A stretch of 64,000 nt of DNA from Rhabditophanes sp. KR3021 (Eukaryota > Nematoda > Chromadorea > Rhabditida > Alloionematidae), in assembly GCA_963281155.1 (NCBI GenBank), contig CAUJLY010000001.1, forward strand, positions 2,480,001-2,544,000, in the 5' to 3' direction. The notes beneath the pieces are model-generated. The model did no database searches, had not been told where the DNA came from, and saw only the letters and a list, made by a program, of their open reading frames with translations. The position numbers and the translations under genes are program-made. How positions within the stretch are numbered: position 1 is the first letter of the stretch; every line of letters begins with the position of its first letter. Positions 32,085-43,644 of this stretch are shown here, piece after piece.

Positions 32085-34349
32085 ATGTCAACTCAGGATG
32101 ATTTAGAAAAAGACAATTTATCAATTAATACTCGGATCTCAACAAGTAGTAGTTTAAAGAGGAATTTGGATATAATTACGATTGCTTCAGATGTTGACGA
32201 GGATATTCGTGAGATTGATAATCTTGATCAACGTGTTTTAGCTCCTCCACCCAAGCAACTTAAAACAGATATTTTTACTCTTCCTATCAAAAGTGCAAAG
32301 GACTTATCAAAATCTGAAGTTGAAGCAATCATGCAATATGAAAAACGTGTCAAAAAGCAATATATATTCATTCAAGAAGGAACAGATGACGCAGTTTTAA
32401 GATTTTTGTTTTATTGCCCAGACGAAACAGATGAAATAAAATTAATAATGAAAACAAGGTGTGATTTTAAAATATGTTTAAGATGTAAAAATTTGTTATC
32501 AAATAGTAACGGGAAAGGTGGAAGTCATTTAAGGTAGATTGCTAGTTTAAAATGTATATATTATGTTTCAGCGAGCATCCGGGAAAATGTAAAATGAGAA
32601 ATAGATATGCTGTTTCACAAAACAATCATGTAGCTAGATATATTCCTTCTAATTTGTCACAGAAAGAAAAAACTGATATGACCTCAATTATCGTCAATTT
32701 ATATTAGATGAAGGAGTTTTGTTTCGTCTTGCTGAATCGGATTCATTCAAACTACTCTTAATGGAGACATTAAATTTTGGGTTAGTATTTTATGTAATTG
32801 CTTAATATTTTTTTAATATTTAGTGCTTTAAGATCAAACAAAATTACTAATCATAGTATCAACTTTCCCACCAGACAAACAATAAAAGAGTATGTAATGA
32901 AAGCTGCGGAATCTACTATTGCCACAAATTTAGATGTCGTTAGAAAATCAATTGGCTTAAATGGTGGTGCATTCGCTGTTGACTATGGAAAAAGAATATG
33001 TGACTATATTTCACTTATTTGTCATTATTTTAAAGATACTAATGAAAATGGTTTAATTTTATGCTCGACTCCTGTTGGTTTTATTAAATCATTCTCAGAT
33101 ACTAAAGATGCTACTCATGTTTGGATTGAAATGGTGGAAAGTGTGAATATTTTTGGGCTAAGAGAAGATGAATTAAGAATACTAACGGGTGTGTGTGACG
33201 AAGGGGCTAACATCATTAAATGTTTAAAAGACAATGTTAAATGTAAGTTTTTATGTTTTATCTAAATATTATTTTTAAGTTATTCGTTGTGCTTGCCATG
33301 TTATGAATACCATTGCAAAACAAACCACTAGCCCTTATTCTTCAATTATTAAAGCTAAACCGCCAGTTTATTCAGTTGATGACCTTGTATTATTGCAACA
33401 TGTACACGAAGTTTTGTTAACAGCTAGATTTGTAGCAAATGCCGTTCGAACAGAAGAAAAGATCAAAAAAGAATTGCATAAAATTCCAACAAGATGGTTA
33501 AACAATCTTCATGTTGTCAAAGACATTCTCTTAACCTTGGATGATTTAGTGATATGCAAACAAAATCCTGTCTTGGCAAAACTGATGGGTGAATTAGTTG
33601 TTGAAAAAATTGAATTTTTAAACAATTCTCGGAATATTCTTAAGGATTGCGAGAATTATTTTAATCAATTTGAACAACCAATGCTTGAATTTCAAAACGA
33701 AAAGAAACCAACTCTTCATTTAGTATGGCCGTTTATTTTACAATTATCTTCCTCCCTCAGTAATTATTCTAGAGAAGCCCATCAATCAAAAGAAATGCAA
33801 GCTATGGCAAGATCTGGATTATTGGCACTTAATAAAAAATTAGACAAAGGATTGATTACAGAAAAGCATAAGATTGCCTTGTTTTTATTTCCTAAATCAA
33901 GGAAATTAAATTTTTTGACGTTGGATGATAAAAATGAAACTATGAATTTGGTTACTCAACGTTTTAATGCTCTGAAAATATTTGACAGGAATGATTTACA
34001 TCATATTCAGCCATCTACTCTAAAACCAGCTCGTGATTTGATGTTTTTTGAAGAGGAAGAAGAGTTAACAACGGAAAAAAATGAAATTTCAGAATACATG
34101 AACGGTGTTTTTCCAGAAATAAGTGGAATTTCTTTCGAAGAGTTTAGTTTAATGGCTTTCTGGGTGAAAAAGAAGAATCAGTTTCCTGTGTTATACCAAA
34201 TGGCAATAGAGACACTTTGCATTCCAAGTTCATCTGCTTCTGCGGAAAGATCTTTTTCAAAACTAAAGCGCTTGATTACAGATGAAAGGTTATCTTTGAA
34301 TTCAGAGACTGTCACAAGACTAATGTTAGGGTATAAAAATACAGATTAG
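32085..34349 (+). pseudogene. hAT transposase, one frame break
   Basis: Four exons: 32085-32533, 32572-32780, 32824-33242 and 33280-34349, joined by 38-, 43- and 37-nt GT-AG introns. Exon 1 and the start of exon 2 form a BED-type zinc finger ('CLRCKNLL' ... 'GSHL' / 'SEHPGKC'). Exons 3-4 give the RNase-H-like core ('FPTRQTIKEYV', 'GVCDEGANIIK', 'IRCACHVMNTIAK'). The C-terminal dimerisation domain reads 'CIPSSSASAERSFSKLKRL'. Exon 2 has a 1-nt break near 32,690, where 'TSIIVNLY-stop' competes with 'QFILDEGVLFRLAE' in another frame. Apart from that break the protein is full length (about 700 residues), so the copy died recently or the break is technical. Ends with TAG. Confidence 0.85.
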
Positions 34350-34509
34350 CTAATACATGTTAAATTTAATTAAAATTTTACATTTAATACGTGTTTTTTT
34401 ATAAAATTTATTTAATATACATTATTTGTACTAATTCCGGTTTGAGAAAAAAAATGATGTCCGGCCCGGTATCCGGCGTATATTTATCCGGTCCGGGTGT
34501 CAAAATTGA

Positions 34510-34527
34510 ACCGGATTTACAGGGTTG
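34510..34527 (-). repeat. hAT right terminal inverted repeat
   Basis: 18 bp, exact reverse complement of 31865-31882, preceded by GTCCGGCCCGG and CCGGTCCGGG subterminal motifs. Confidence 0.9.
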
Positions 34528-35048
34528 ATTCATATACCTTCTGCACAATTAACTTTAAAGAATGGAAATATTAAGGTATCAAAGACTATGCTATTTTACC
34601 AAATACTTTTTTGCCTCTTCATGAAGGATGTCACAAAAGGTAACATTTCTGTTTTTCACTGCTTGTAATCATTGTTAGACAAATTCGACGGAACGGAAGC
34701 ACTTCAACTGCTTCTTCCAAGTAATAATCCAAGCTGAGGTTACTGGTGAAAGCATTTATAAACTCACATTTAGTATATCTTCCAATTATCTAAGAAGCTG
34801 CATACTATATCGAAAATACTGCAGAATAAAATCAAGAAAACTTTATGTAAATTTAAGCATGATATCATTGGCTCTTATCTTATGGAAATTGTCGTTTAAA
34901 TATCTTTATCTAAATACCTTTAACTTCTTCTCTTTACTCAGTTCCTTCCACGAAAACCATACACGGTTCTCCAACCAAATGACCACTTGGTACATTTGAA
35001 AAGCTTAAACTCATTACGGTTACATTATTATATTGCAAGATAATTATT
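34528..35048. other. Intergenic, upstream of the glucosidase gene
   Basis: About 520 bp with moderate AT content, presumably including the promoter of the gene that follows. Nothing recognised. Confidence 0.45.
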
Positions 35049-37440
35049 ATGGTGGAGAAGCCAAAAATCAGATCCTGACAAAAGGAAAAACTTAAATCTT
35101 CGGATGGTAATGAAAACACATCTAATTCAGTCAAAAGAGAGGATGAAACATCTATAAAATCAACCTTCAAAGTATTAATGTGGATTGTGCCCCTTCTAGC
35201 TGCTCTTGGTATATTCTTAAACCCCTTCTCAAACAACGCCCTATCGGCAGTCACCAAATCAGATCTACCTCTAATCACGGACACCTCCTTAATAGACAAG
35301 AAAGCCTGGTCGACATATCGCTCACACACTTACTTTGGCTTGAAAGCACGACATGAGATGTCTCCCAACTTTGGAATGATGTGGTTTAGACAGCCTATGC
35401 CTAATCAACAAAACTACCAACTCAAACTAAGACACTGGTGTTACAATGAAGATTCCCTCAAAAACTATGCATGGCTATTTCATGATGGAAAGTCATTTGG
35501 GGAACAGAGAATTAATGATGACTATATGCAGATGAATGCTAGTTTTATCGGGAATGAGCACTCTTTCTCAACAAAAGTTAGTGTCAAGAGCGATAACAAA
35601 TTCGCCAAAACAACGCTAATCTATTACTTTGGTGTTCAAGGACCAAACGACTTCATTGAGTATGATGGGGAAAAGAATATGATTGATGGGAGGACAGACG
35701 AATTAGGTGACTTTAGCTTGAGCTTCGACTTTGGAAAGGATGCCAAGGTGTTTGTGCTCAATAATGACACTCTGACGAATGCTGTTCAATATGAAGACTT
35801 TGTCAAATCCTCTTTGATATTCGACCAAAAAGATGGAATCAGAATTAGCCAAGCTCGTCCCCATTCGCCTTCACTCAAGTTTATTGCTGTGCAAGTTACG
35901 TTGACTGGTAAAGGGTCCTCCTATACTTCATTCAAAGGAGATACAGGTCAAACACTAGATAGAACAAACTATGACACCAAACTCAAGGAAAAAGAAGCTT
36001 TATTCGAGGCTCATTTTGAAAGCCGCTTTCATCTCTCTTCGCTGAACCTCACTTCAATCCAAAAAGAACTAGGTCGGATTGCTTTATCAAATTATGCTTG
36101 GCGGGATTTCAGACTTTTACGGATCCAATATAGTCCGCCCCAAGAACGAACCAAACAAAGACAAAACATACTTGTATGGCTCACACAACCTCCTGACCGC
36201 AGTGCCCTCTCGCTCATTCTTTCCACGTGGCTTTTTATGGGATGAAGCTTTTCACAACATCTTGATTCGTAAATTCGACCCTCAATTATCCTTCGACATT
36301 CTATCTTCTTGGTTTGACACCATAAACAAGGATGGCTGGATTCCAAGAGAGATGATCTTAGGGGAAGAGTCTCTTAAACGGGTGCCTTCTGAATTTGTGG
36401 TTCAACGAGATGATGTTGCTAATCCGCCGGCTTTCTTTTATCTGATGGATTTGTTCTTGAAAGATAAAGGATTCGTCGAGGAACACATGGAATCCCTCAA
36501 GAAACTTCACCCTCGGATGAGATTGTGGTTCAAATGGCTGATGAGCAGTCAGAAAGCATCAAAAAGTGATTTGTTTAGATGGCGTGGAAGATTAGAGAAT
36601 CTTGATACCGAGCTGAATCCTAAGACTCTTGCTTCAGGGCTGGATGATTACCCAAGAGCTACCAATCCGACCCACCAAGAATACCATCTTGACTTGAAGT
36701 GTTGGATGATGATGTCCAGTCAGGTTATGTCTAAGTTTGATAAGATCGTCAATACTAATAACTTAGACCAGTTATTTGAGGAGTTGGGTGGTGACGATTA
36801 TAGTGAGTACTCGTTTTTGAAGGAAAATCACTGGGATCCACAAGGCCAAATGTTCGCTGACTACGGCTTGCACAGTACATACGTCTACCTCAAGCAAACT
36901 TTGTACCGCGATCAAAACGGGTACGTCCAATCCCAAACCAAGCGAGAATTCAGAAGAGCACCCAAACAACAATTTGTTACCAACGCCTTTGGGTATGTCA
37001 ATCTGTTTCCACTTCTATTAAAGCAAATTCCCCCAAATGCTCCTGAATTAGAGATTACGCTGAAGAAATTGGGAGATGGCAACGCTACATGGTCCAAATA
37101 CGGGCTGAGATCAGTCTCCAAGACATCACCTTACTATGGAGCCAAGAACACCGAACACGATCCTGGTTACTGGAGAGGTTACATTTGGATTAATCTAAAC
37201 TACATGGCTTTGTCTGCTCTTAACCATTATGGAAGTGTTGAAGGGCCGTATCGGGAAATGTCGCTTCAGTTGTTCACCGATCTAAGAACAAACATCATCA
37301 ACCTAATTAGCAACGAGTACAACCGAACCGGTTATGTCTTTGAAAACTATGATGATTCAACGGGTATGGGTCAAGGCACGCGGCCTTTTAATGGATGGAG
37401 TTCTTTGGTGTTGGTGATCATGTCTGGAGACTTTTCTTAA
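35049..37440 (+). CDS. MOGS: Mannosyl-oligosaccharide glucosidase (GH63), one frame break
   Basis: ER alpha-glucosidase I, which trims the outermost glucose from N-glycan precursors; GH63 family. From ATG 35,178 a membrane anchor (MWIVPLLAALGIFL) is followed by 'TYRSHTYFGLKARH', 'FHDGKSFGEQ' and 'ELGDFSLSF'. The catalytic domain has 'AVPSRSFFPRGFLWDEAFH', 'DGWIPREMILG', 'LNPKTLASGLDDYPRA' and 'NTEHDPGYWRG', ending 'RPFNGWSSLVL'. All GH63 signatures are present over about 755 residues. An in-frame ATG at 35,049 would add a cytosolic tail but meets TGA ten codons in. A 1-nt frame break lies near 36,091 (between 'GRIALSN' and 'GGISDFYG'). No introns, and by eye clearly higher G+C than the neighbouring genes. 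A conserved single-copy enzyme, so the break may be technical. Confidence 0.88.
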
Positions 37441-37729
37441 ATGTAATGAATGGAAAACAATTCAACCAATTCTCACTTCACGAGATCAAACACGACATTT
37501 CTAGAAATCAAAAACTTCCCACTTGTCAAAATTTTAATGTAACTACTAATAACTAACTACATCTGTAGTAAAGTAAATTCAACTTTTATTTATGACTGTG
37601 TTTCCTTTTATTGTGTATAATTTATTTATTTAAAAGGAAAATTTAATCTTAAACTCAATTCCTTTTTAGTGTTCTTAAGGTGGGGAAAAATGAGTTCAAG
37701 ATATACTAACTATTTTTTGTTATTCAAGC
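37441..37729. other. Intergenic, no feature seen
   Basis: 3' flank of the glucosidase gene up to the MITE. Nothing recognised. Confidence 0.4.
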
Positions 37730-37965
37730 TATATAATGTCGCTCACCTAAAATAATGCTACTCCCTCGAGTGACCGAGTGAGTTTTGTAATAAATAAAGT
37801 CACTTGAAAAAATGTTGAGATTTTTTCTTGCTAAAACAAAGCTTTAAATTAGTAAAGATACAATTGTAAGCCATTTTCAGCCAAAAAAGTATTAATTTAT
37901 TGATTTAATTGTCAAAAAAATATTTTTTACAACTCACTTACAAGTAACTTGAGCGACATTATATA
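37730..37965. mobile_element. 236-bp MITE with 16-bp perfect TIRs
   Basis: TATATAATGTCGCTCA at 37730-37745 is perfectly inverted at 37950-37965. Internally the arms share a further diverged GTGAGTT-TGTAA segment, then an A/T-rich centre with no ORF. Size, inverted ends and lack of coding mark it as a miniature inverted-repeat transposable element. The TATA at the ends fits a TA target (Tc1/mariner-like), but the superfamily is uncertain. Confidence 0.8.
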
Positions 37966-38224
37966 CTTCTGACCATATAAATGAATAATCAAGATACATT
38001 AATGAAATTATGTAGATAAATAGTGCTGATGCAAATATTATAAAGAAATATTAGAGTGATAAGATAAGGTTAAAAGAAGAAAATGATTCGATTTAGCATT
38101 TTGAAAGCAGTGATTAGCTCTTCGAATCAAACAAATACATTATATATTTGAATATATTCCACAATTTGCTAATTCATTCATAACATATTTTCAGAAAGTT
38201 TGAAACAATTAAAAGAGTTAAAAA

Positions 38225-40246
38225 ATGACATCATATGCTATTGGAATTGACTTAGGAACAACTTCTTCATGTGTAGCAGTTTATAAAAATCAAAAAGTTG
38301 TGGTAATTCCAAATGAACATGGTAAGAAAAATTATCTATTGTTTTTAAACTAAATTCATTAAGGGTCACGAACAACGCCATCAGTTGTCTGCTTTATGGA
38401 CTCTGAAATATTTGTGGGACAAGAGGCATTGGACATGCGTGCTATTACTCCGACCAATGTTATTTACGGTAACCTTTTTGAATTAATAATAATTATTTAT
38501 GTATTTAGATAGCAAACGATTGATAGGACGAATATATACGGATCCTATCGTTAAAGGCGATATAAAGAATTATCCTTTTAAAGTAACAAAGGGTATAGGT
38601 AATAGATGTTTAATTTCCGTGCAGAGAAATGAAGCAGATGGCAAAAAAACAAAACGGTATACACCAGAAGTAATTGCAGCTCATGTTTTAGAAAACTTAA
38701 AAAAAAGTGCGGAACGATTTTTAGGTTGCAAAATCACTGAAGCCGTTATCACTGTTCCTGCTTATTTTAATAATTGTCAAAAGCAAGCAACTAAAAATGC
38801 TGGAGAAATCGCAGGACTTAAAGTCTTGAAAGTATTAACTGAACCCACATCCGCTGTAATACAATATGTTCACGATAATAAAGGTACAGTTAATGGATTG
38901 GTCCTAGTATTTGATTTAGGTAAAGGGACCTTTGATGTATCTATTGTTAGAATTGACAACTCCAATATAGAAGTTTTGTCAACTTCAGGTGATACACATT
39001 TAGGTAAGTCTAATTTTAATTATTTCGAATATTTAATGTGCAATTAGGTGGCAATGATTTTGATTCTGTCATTCTGGAGTATTCAATAGCAGAAATTGTG
39101 AAAAGATATAGCATAGACGTTTCAGGTGATTCTAGAGCAAAAGCAAAGCTCAAAGTTGAATGCGAAAAGGCAAAAAGAACATTATCTGTAGCGCAGGATG
39201 CAAATATAATTGTTCCAAACATTATAAACGGAATTGATATTCAAATTAAGATTACAAAAGCAAAATTTAATAGTTTATGCAGTGGACTTTTTACTAGAAT
39301 AAATAAACCAATAGATCAGGCTTTGGAAGAAGCCAAGTTAACAAAATACAACATTGATAAGGTTCTTTTAGTAGGTGGATCCACAAGAGTCCCTAAGGTT
39401 AAGGAACAATTAAGTAAATACTTTATAGCAAATAAAATAGCTCAATCCATACATCCCGAGGAAGCCGTGGCTGCTGGGGCAGCTATTTACGCGTCCCAAA
39501 TGTCTTCTAGTCAACTGCAACATTCTGAAAAAATATATTTGGAAGATGTAGTACCTTTACCATTAGGTGTAAAAATTAGTGAGGAAAGGATGCATTGCAT
39601 AATCGACAAAAATACCAAATTTCCCACTCGTAAGACACGAAAGTACCGAACTTCCGAAGACAATCAACTCGCTGTCGAAATTTGCGTATATGAGGGTGAA
39701 AGTGATATAGTAGGCAAAAATAATAAACTTGGTATGTTCACGCTGAGTGGTCTTCAACCTAAACCTAAAGGAGAAATTGAAATAGAAGTAACATTTGCTC
39801 TAAATGATAATGGTATCCTTGAAGTAACTGCTGTAGAAGTAGCTGAAAATCTTAGAAAAACTATTACTATTGAAAAAGATGCGTCCAAAATGACTCAAGA
39901 AGAACTTGCCAAAATCAGTGCAGAATTTAAAAATGATTGTAAAGGGACAGAAGAATTCAAAAAAGCCCAAGAACTCAAAAACATTTATGAAAACATCGTA
40001 AGAGAAATTGGTGACGAAATTGATGAAGAAATTGAAGCTAAATCAGATAAGTATAATTTAAGTAGCGAATTTATGCCTAATGCTAAAACCGAAATTAAAA
40101 CTTATATAGATTGGGCAAACGGAAAACATACCGTTTTGTCGGATACTGAAGTTAAATCAAAAGTTAATATTGTCAAAAATGCAATTGCCAAAATTGTGAA
40201 CAATCCTAAAACTTTTGAGGAACTTTTCAGAGATATGACACTTTAA
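38225..40246 (+). CDS. Divergent Hsp70
   Basis: Four exons: 38225-38321, 38364-38468, 38509-39003 and 39048-40246, with three 40-44-nt GT-AG introns, all in phase 1. The product is 631 residues, the normal length. The three Hsp70 signatures are present: '[15 protein letters not shown]' near residue 6, '[14 protein letters not shown]' near 198, and '[13 protein letters not shown]' near 335. The phosphate-binding DLGGGT is changed to DLGKGT. The C-terminus is 'EELFRDMTL' with no EEVD, HDEL or KDEL, so cytosolic localisation without TPR co-chaperone binding is inferred. The substrate domain contains '[15 protein letters not shown]' and '[16 protein letters not shown]'. An ATP-dependent chaperone by family, but a lineage-specific, fast-evolving paralogue. 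A decayed relative follows directly downstream. Confidence 0.9.
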
Positions 40247-40307
40247 TTCATTTTATAAACATTTATTGGATGGCAATGTTTAAAATTTTGAAATAGCTTT
40301 TTAGACA

Positions 40308-42207
40308 ATGACGAAGAAATATGTGTTAGGTATAGATATTGGCTTCCAGCATACTTATATTGCAGTTTATCAACAAAATAATGTGATATTAATATAAAAT
40401 TATTTAAATGGTAATCTAAAATCTCATTAAGTTTATTAATTAGCCACTTTAGCTTCAAATAAGTTTGCCTCTTAATCAACATTTGGTGATAACGTTTCTT
40501 TGATAAGAGGAAGTGAATATTCGAATCAAATAAATGCAAATCAAAAATTGTATGGCACGTTTTTTTATGTTTGATAAATACATAATTTGCAAGATATAAA
40601 CTGCTTTTGAAAGAATTGTTCAACGGAATCAAGTTGTCAGATACAGTTACCTTAAACGCACAAAATTCGGAAACCTTGACAATTATGAAAAGTTCGCTCG
40701 GTGGAGTTACAACAGACTTACATTTAAATTTTTGTTCACATTATATCTCCAGGAACTGAAAGAATACTGTGAGAAATACCTAGATGCATCCGTTGATCAA
40801 GTTGTTATAACGGTTCCTAATTATTTTAGCAAAAGACACAAAAGCTTCATACTTGATGCTGCTCGTAATGCCAATCTTGATGTTTTAGAAACACCCAGTG
40901 AAATGGTTGTAGCTGCAATAACATTTTGTTTAAATTATAATTTTGAATACCTATTAATTTGCGACATTGGAAATTATGATTTAAATATTGCTGTAGTGAA
41001 AATATCTTCCAAAATGAAATTTACGGTAAAAAGTTATTTTAATGAACCAGATATAGGTGGAGATTGCATAACACAAATGATAACAAACTATGTAATGAAT
41101 GAAATTAAAAAACTAAACATTTCCTTAAGTACGGAAAAAATGAAGAAACTTAAGAGTGAATGTGAGCATGCAAAGAAGCAGTTATCAATTGATTTAACTT
41201 AGATAAAATATGCCAAACAGATAAAATTATCAAAATAACTTCTACAAAACTGGATGACATGTGCAAACCATATTTTAACAAGTATATTCAAGCAATTAAT
41301 TATACAATTGAAAAGGCTAAGCTGGTTAAAAGTAATATATATAATGCTATATTAATTGGTGAATCTTTAAGGTCCCTAAATTCGAAAAGCATATGAATGC
41401 TTACTTTGAATCTGATAAAGTTATTAAGAATGTCCAATCTGAGTCCATAGCTATAAGAGCTGGTATTATTGGATTTCTTAACCAACAGAGAAGCTTATTT
41501 AATTACTCCGAAAAAATGTGCACTTCAATCGGACTTGGAAATCCGTTAGGGTTAATGAAGAAACTAATTTTTAAAGGAGATAGATTACCATTTTCAACTA
41601 CTTTATTTGAGAATGTACCAGTAAATACAACTACCTTGTTTACAATTTTTAGTGGAGAGGACATTTGCATTGAAGAGAATTCATTAATTGGTAAATGCTA
41701 TTTAAATCGAGTAATAATGGAAAGATTAAAATAAGTGTAAAAGTTTCTAAACAATTGGAACTTATTTTCACTATTAAAGATGATGAAAATGTTAAGGAAC
41801 AAGTATTTGAAAATACCCATATTACGGATAGAATGCTTTATGACACAATTAGAACAACCGATACATTTGATTATATTATTGAAAGAATATCAATCCGCGA
41901 TAATACGTTTCAAATATTACATAGGAAAACTGTTAATGGTATTATTCCATCGTCATCTTATTCCGACAAAAATGCAATTGAACCTGCTGGAGAACAAGTA
42001 ACAATTCAATGTAAGCCTTCAATTGATAAAAATTATTTAAACTACAAGCCAAGTTCTTTAAAACGTCAAGGTAAAGTTCAAAAAAGTCATAGTTTTGTTT
42101 ATTCAAGTACCAAACATTCAAACAAAGAAACAATCGAAATGTATATTTTCAATTTGTTTTATAAAGTTAGTAAGCAGCGTAAAAAATGTACTATTTCTAT
42201 GAATTAA
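40308..42207 (+). pseudogene. Highly diverged Hsp70-like pseudogene
   Basis: Starts 62 bp after the Hsp70 gene with 'MTKKYVLGIDIGFQHTYIA', a distorted first signature. Later pieces include 'ASVDQVVITVPNYFSKRH', 'LLICDIGNYDLNIAVVKI' (for DLGGGTFDVS), 'NAILIGESLR' (for VGGSTR) and 'ENVPVNTTTLFTIFSGED', then a diverged substrate-binding half to 42,207. Frame breaks occur near 40,390, 41,200, 41,370 and 41,700, and part of the N-domain between 40,395 and 40,740 is badly degraded. A tandem duplicate of the upstream gene family that lost constraint. Confidence 0.8.
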
Positions 42208-43096
42208 ACATTTTTAAATGAAATGAACAAAATGATATCCTACTTTTATTACAATTTAGAGCAGCTGGATGAAGATGAAGCATTCGTGAAATTTAAGCTA
42301 TACATAATTATGTTTAGTGTATAATTTAATTAAAATTATTTAAGATCCGATATCATGGATACGGTAGTTTTTGTAGTATGTTGTAGTAATTGTTATGAAA
42401 TGTCAATTACAAAGACAAATAATATCAAATATTTAAATCAAAAAATCTATTATTACTTCATTTATTGTTGATTAGATTGCAATAAAAGGTTAATGATTTA
42501 ATAATGTCTCTCTATATATCAAGATAATTTGAATTTAAATGATTGTTAGAATATATTATCCAAAATATACGTATTTTTTTCTGGATACCAAATACAAAAT
42601 ATTATTTCACAGAAGAAGATTTTTATCGAGGAATAGTATTTAATGGCATAAAAGTCATTATGCTAAAGATGAAGTTTGACTCATTCCAAAAAGCAAAACA
42701 CATTGAATTCATCTTATTGAGTTTTGAGATGTTAAATCACCAGCTTAGATTCTGGATTAACTTCATTTGATGAAGTATCTTAAAAGGAATCAGGAAATGA
42801 ATGATATTGTTTTCGATCTCATTATAAATGAATTTTCAAACGAATGATAAGCAGCATTTTTATTTCCGTTCTATTACTAATAACAAAAATTTAAAACTTA
42901 ATATTGGGAAAACACGGAATAAAAACAGTTTTATTGTAATAGCAAATATTTTCATTCATGATTTTCATAATTAAAAACAATAATATAATGTGTGATTATG
43001 TCTAAGTAAAACATTTAAAAAATAATTATCCCACATAATATTTTTCTTATTCTAACAGTATAAAATGAATTGCAGAAGTCAAAGAATTATTACAAT
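42208..43096. other. Intergenic, no feature seen
   Basis: AT-rich spacer. A 75-codon ORF at 42,543 has no recognisable protein features and is not called. Confidence 0.45.
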
Positions 43097-43644
43097 ATGG
43101 CTGCTGATTATTCGATTGTTGATGACATCCAGGTGGTTTGTTCTATAATTGCATTCATACTCAGTTAGTATGCATACTTGCTATAACTAAAATACCAAGT
43201 TTGAAAAACTTTTTTGGTTATGTTTGCCTGATTTTGTGTTGCTGCGAAAGCTTTATAATAGTTGTCCGATTTACTTATGAATTATTCGGAAAATATTTAG
43301 TGACTCATGGAAGACCTGGATATGTTGATTTGAGTAATTACATAATAAGTTTCTGTACATGGTTTTGCATAAAAATTACATTTTGCTGCCATTTACTGCT
43401 GGTAGTTAATAGAATAACAGCTTTATACTTTCCAGTTGCTTACTATAAAAGATTCACAAAGACAGCTTCAATTGTTTATACGGCATTTGCACCAATCTTA
43501 GCTATGTTCTTTATGCTTCCAATTATAATTAGTAGAGAATGCCTATTTTATTTCGACGCGGTTGCTAATACACACACAATTTTAAAATCAGATTGTTTCA
43601 ATATTACTCTTTATTACACTCACTTCTACATTCAATATGTATAG
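43097..43644 (+). pseudogene. Srx-like chemoreceptor fragment
   Basis: From ATG 43,097 ('MAADYSIVDDIQVVCSIIA') a frame break near 43,165 leads into 'LVCILAITKIPSLKNFFGY', 'VCLILCCCESFIIVVRF', a long helix-3 region, and 'NRITALYFPVAYYKRFTKT'. The S-L-K-x-x-FG and NR-x-x-A-x-YFP-x-x-Y motifs are typical of nematode Srx receptors. The frame ends at 43,644 within or after helix 5, with no further helices. A truncated, frame-broken receptor. Confidence 0.7.

Larger units (their letters stand above)
31865..34527 (+). mobile_element. hAT DNA transposon, near-complete, with perfect TIRs
   Basis: 2.66-kb element bounded by 18-bp perfect inverted repeats (CAACCCTGTAAATCCGGT at 31865-31882 and its complement at 34510-34527). 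Inside each end lie several CCGG/GGCCCGG-rich subterminal motifs, which in hAT elements are transposase-binding sites. A single transposase gene fills the interior. I could not find a convincing 8-bp target duplication (flanks TCAGTGCA and ATTCATAT), so the insertion may be old or an end rearranged. Confidence 0.88.

Noticed and set aside
31857..34535. 8-bp target-site duplication for the first hAT
   Set aside because: Flanks TCAGTGCA and ATTCATAT do not match, even allowing small shifts.
42543..42770. 75-codon ORF downstream of the Hsp70-like pseudogene
   Set aside because: No recognisable motif and no continuation of the Hsp70 similarity.
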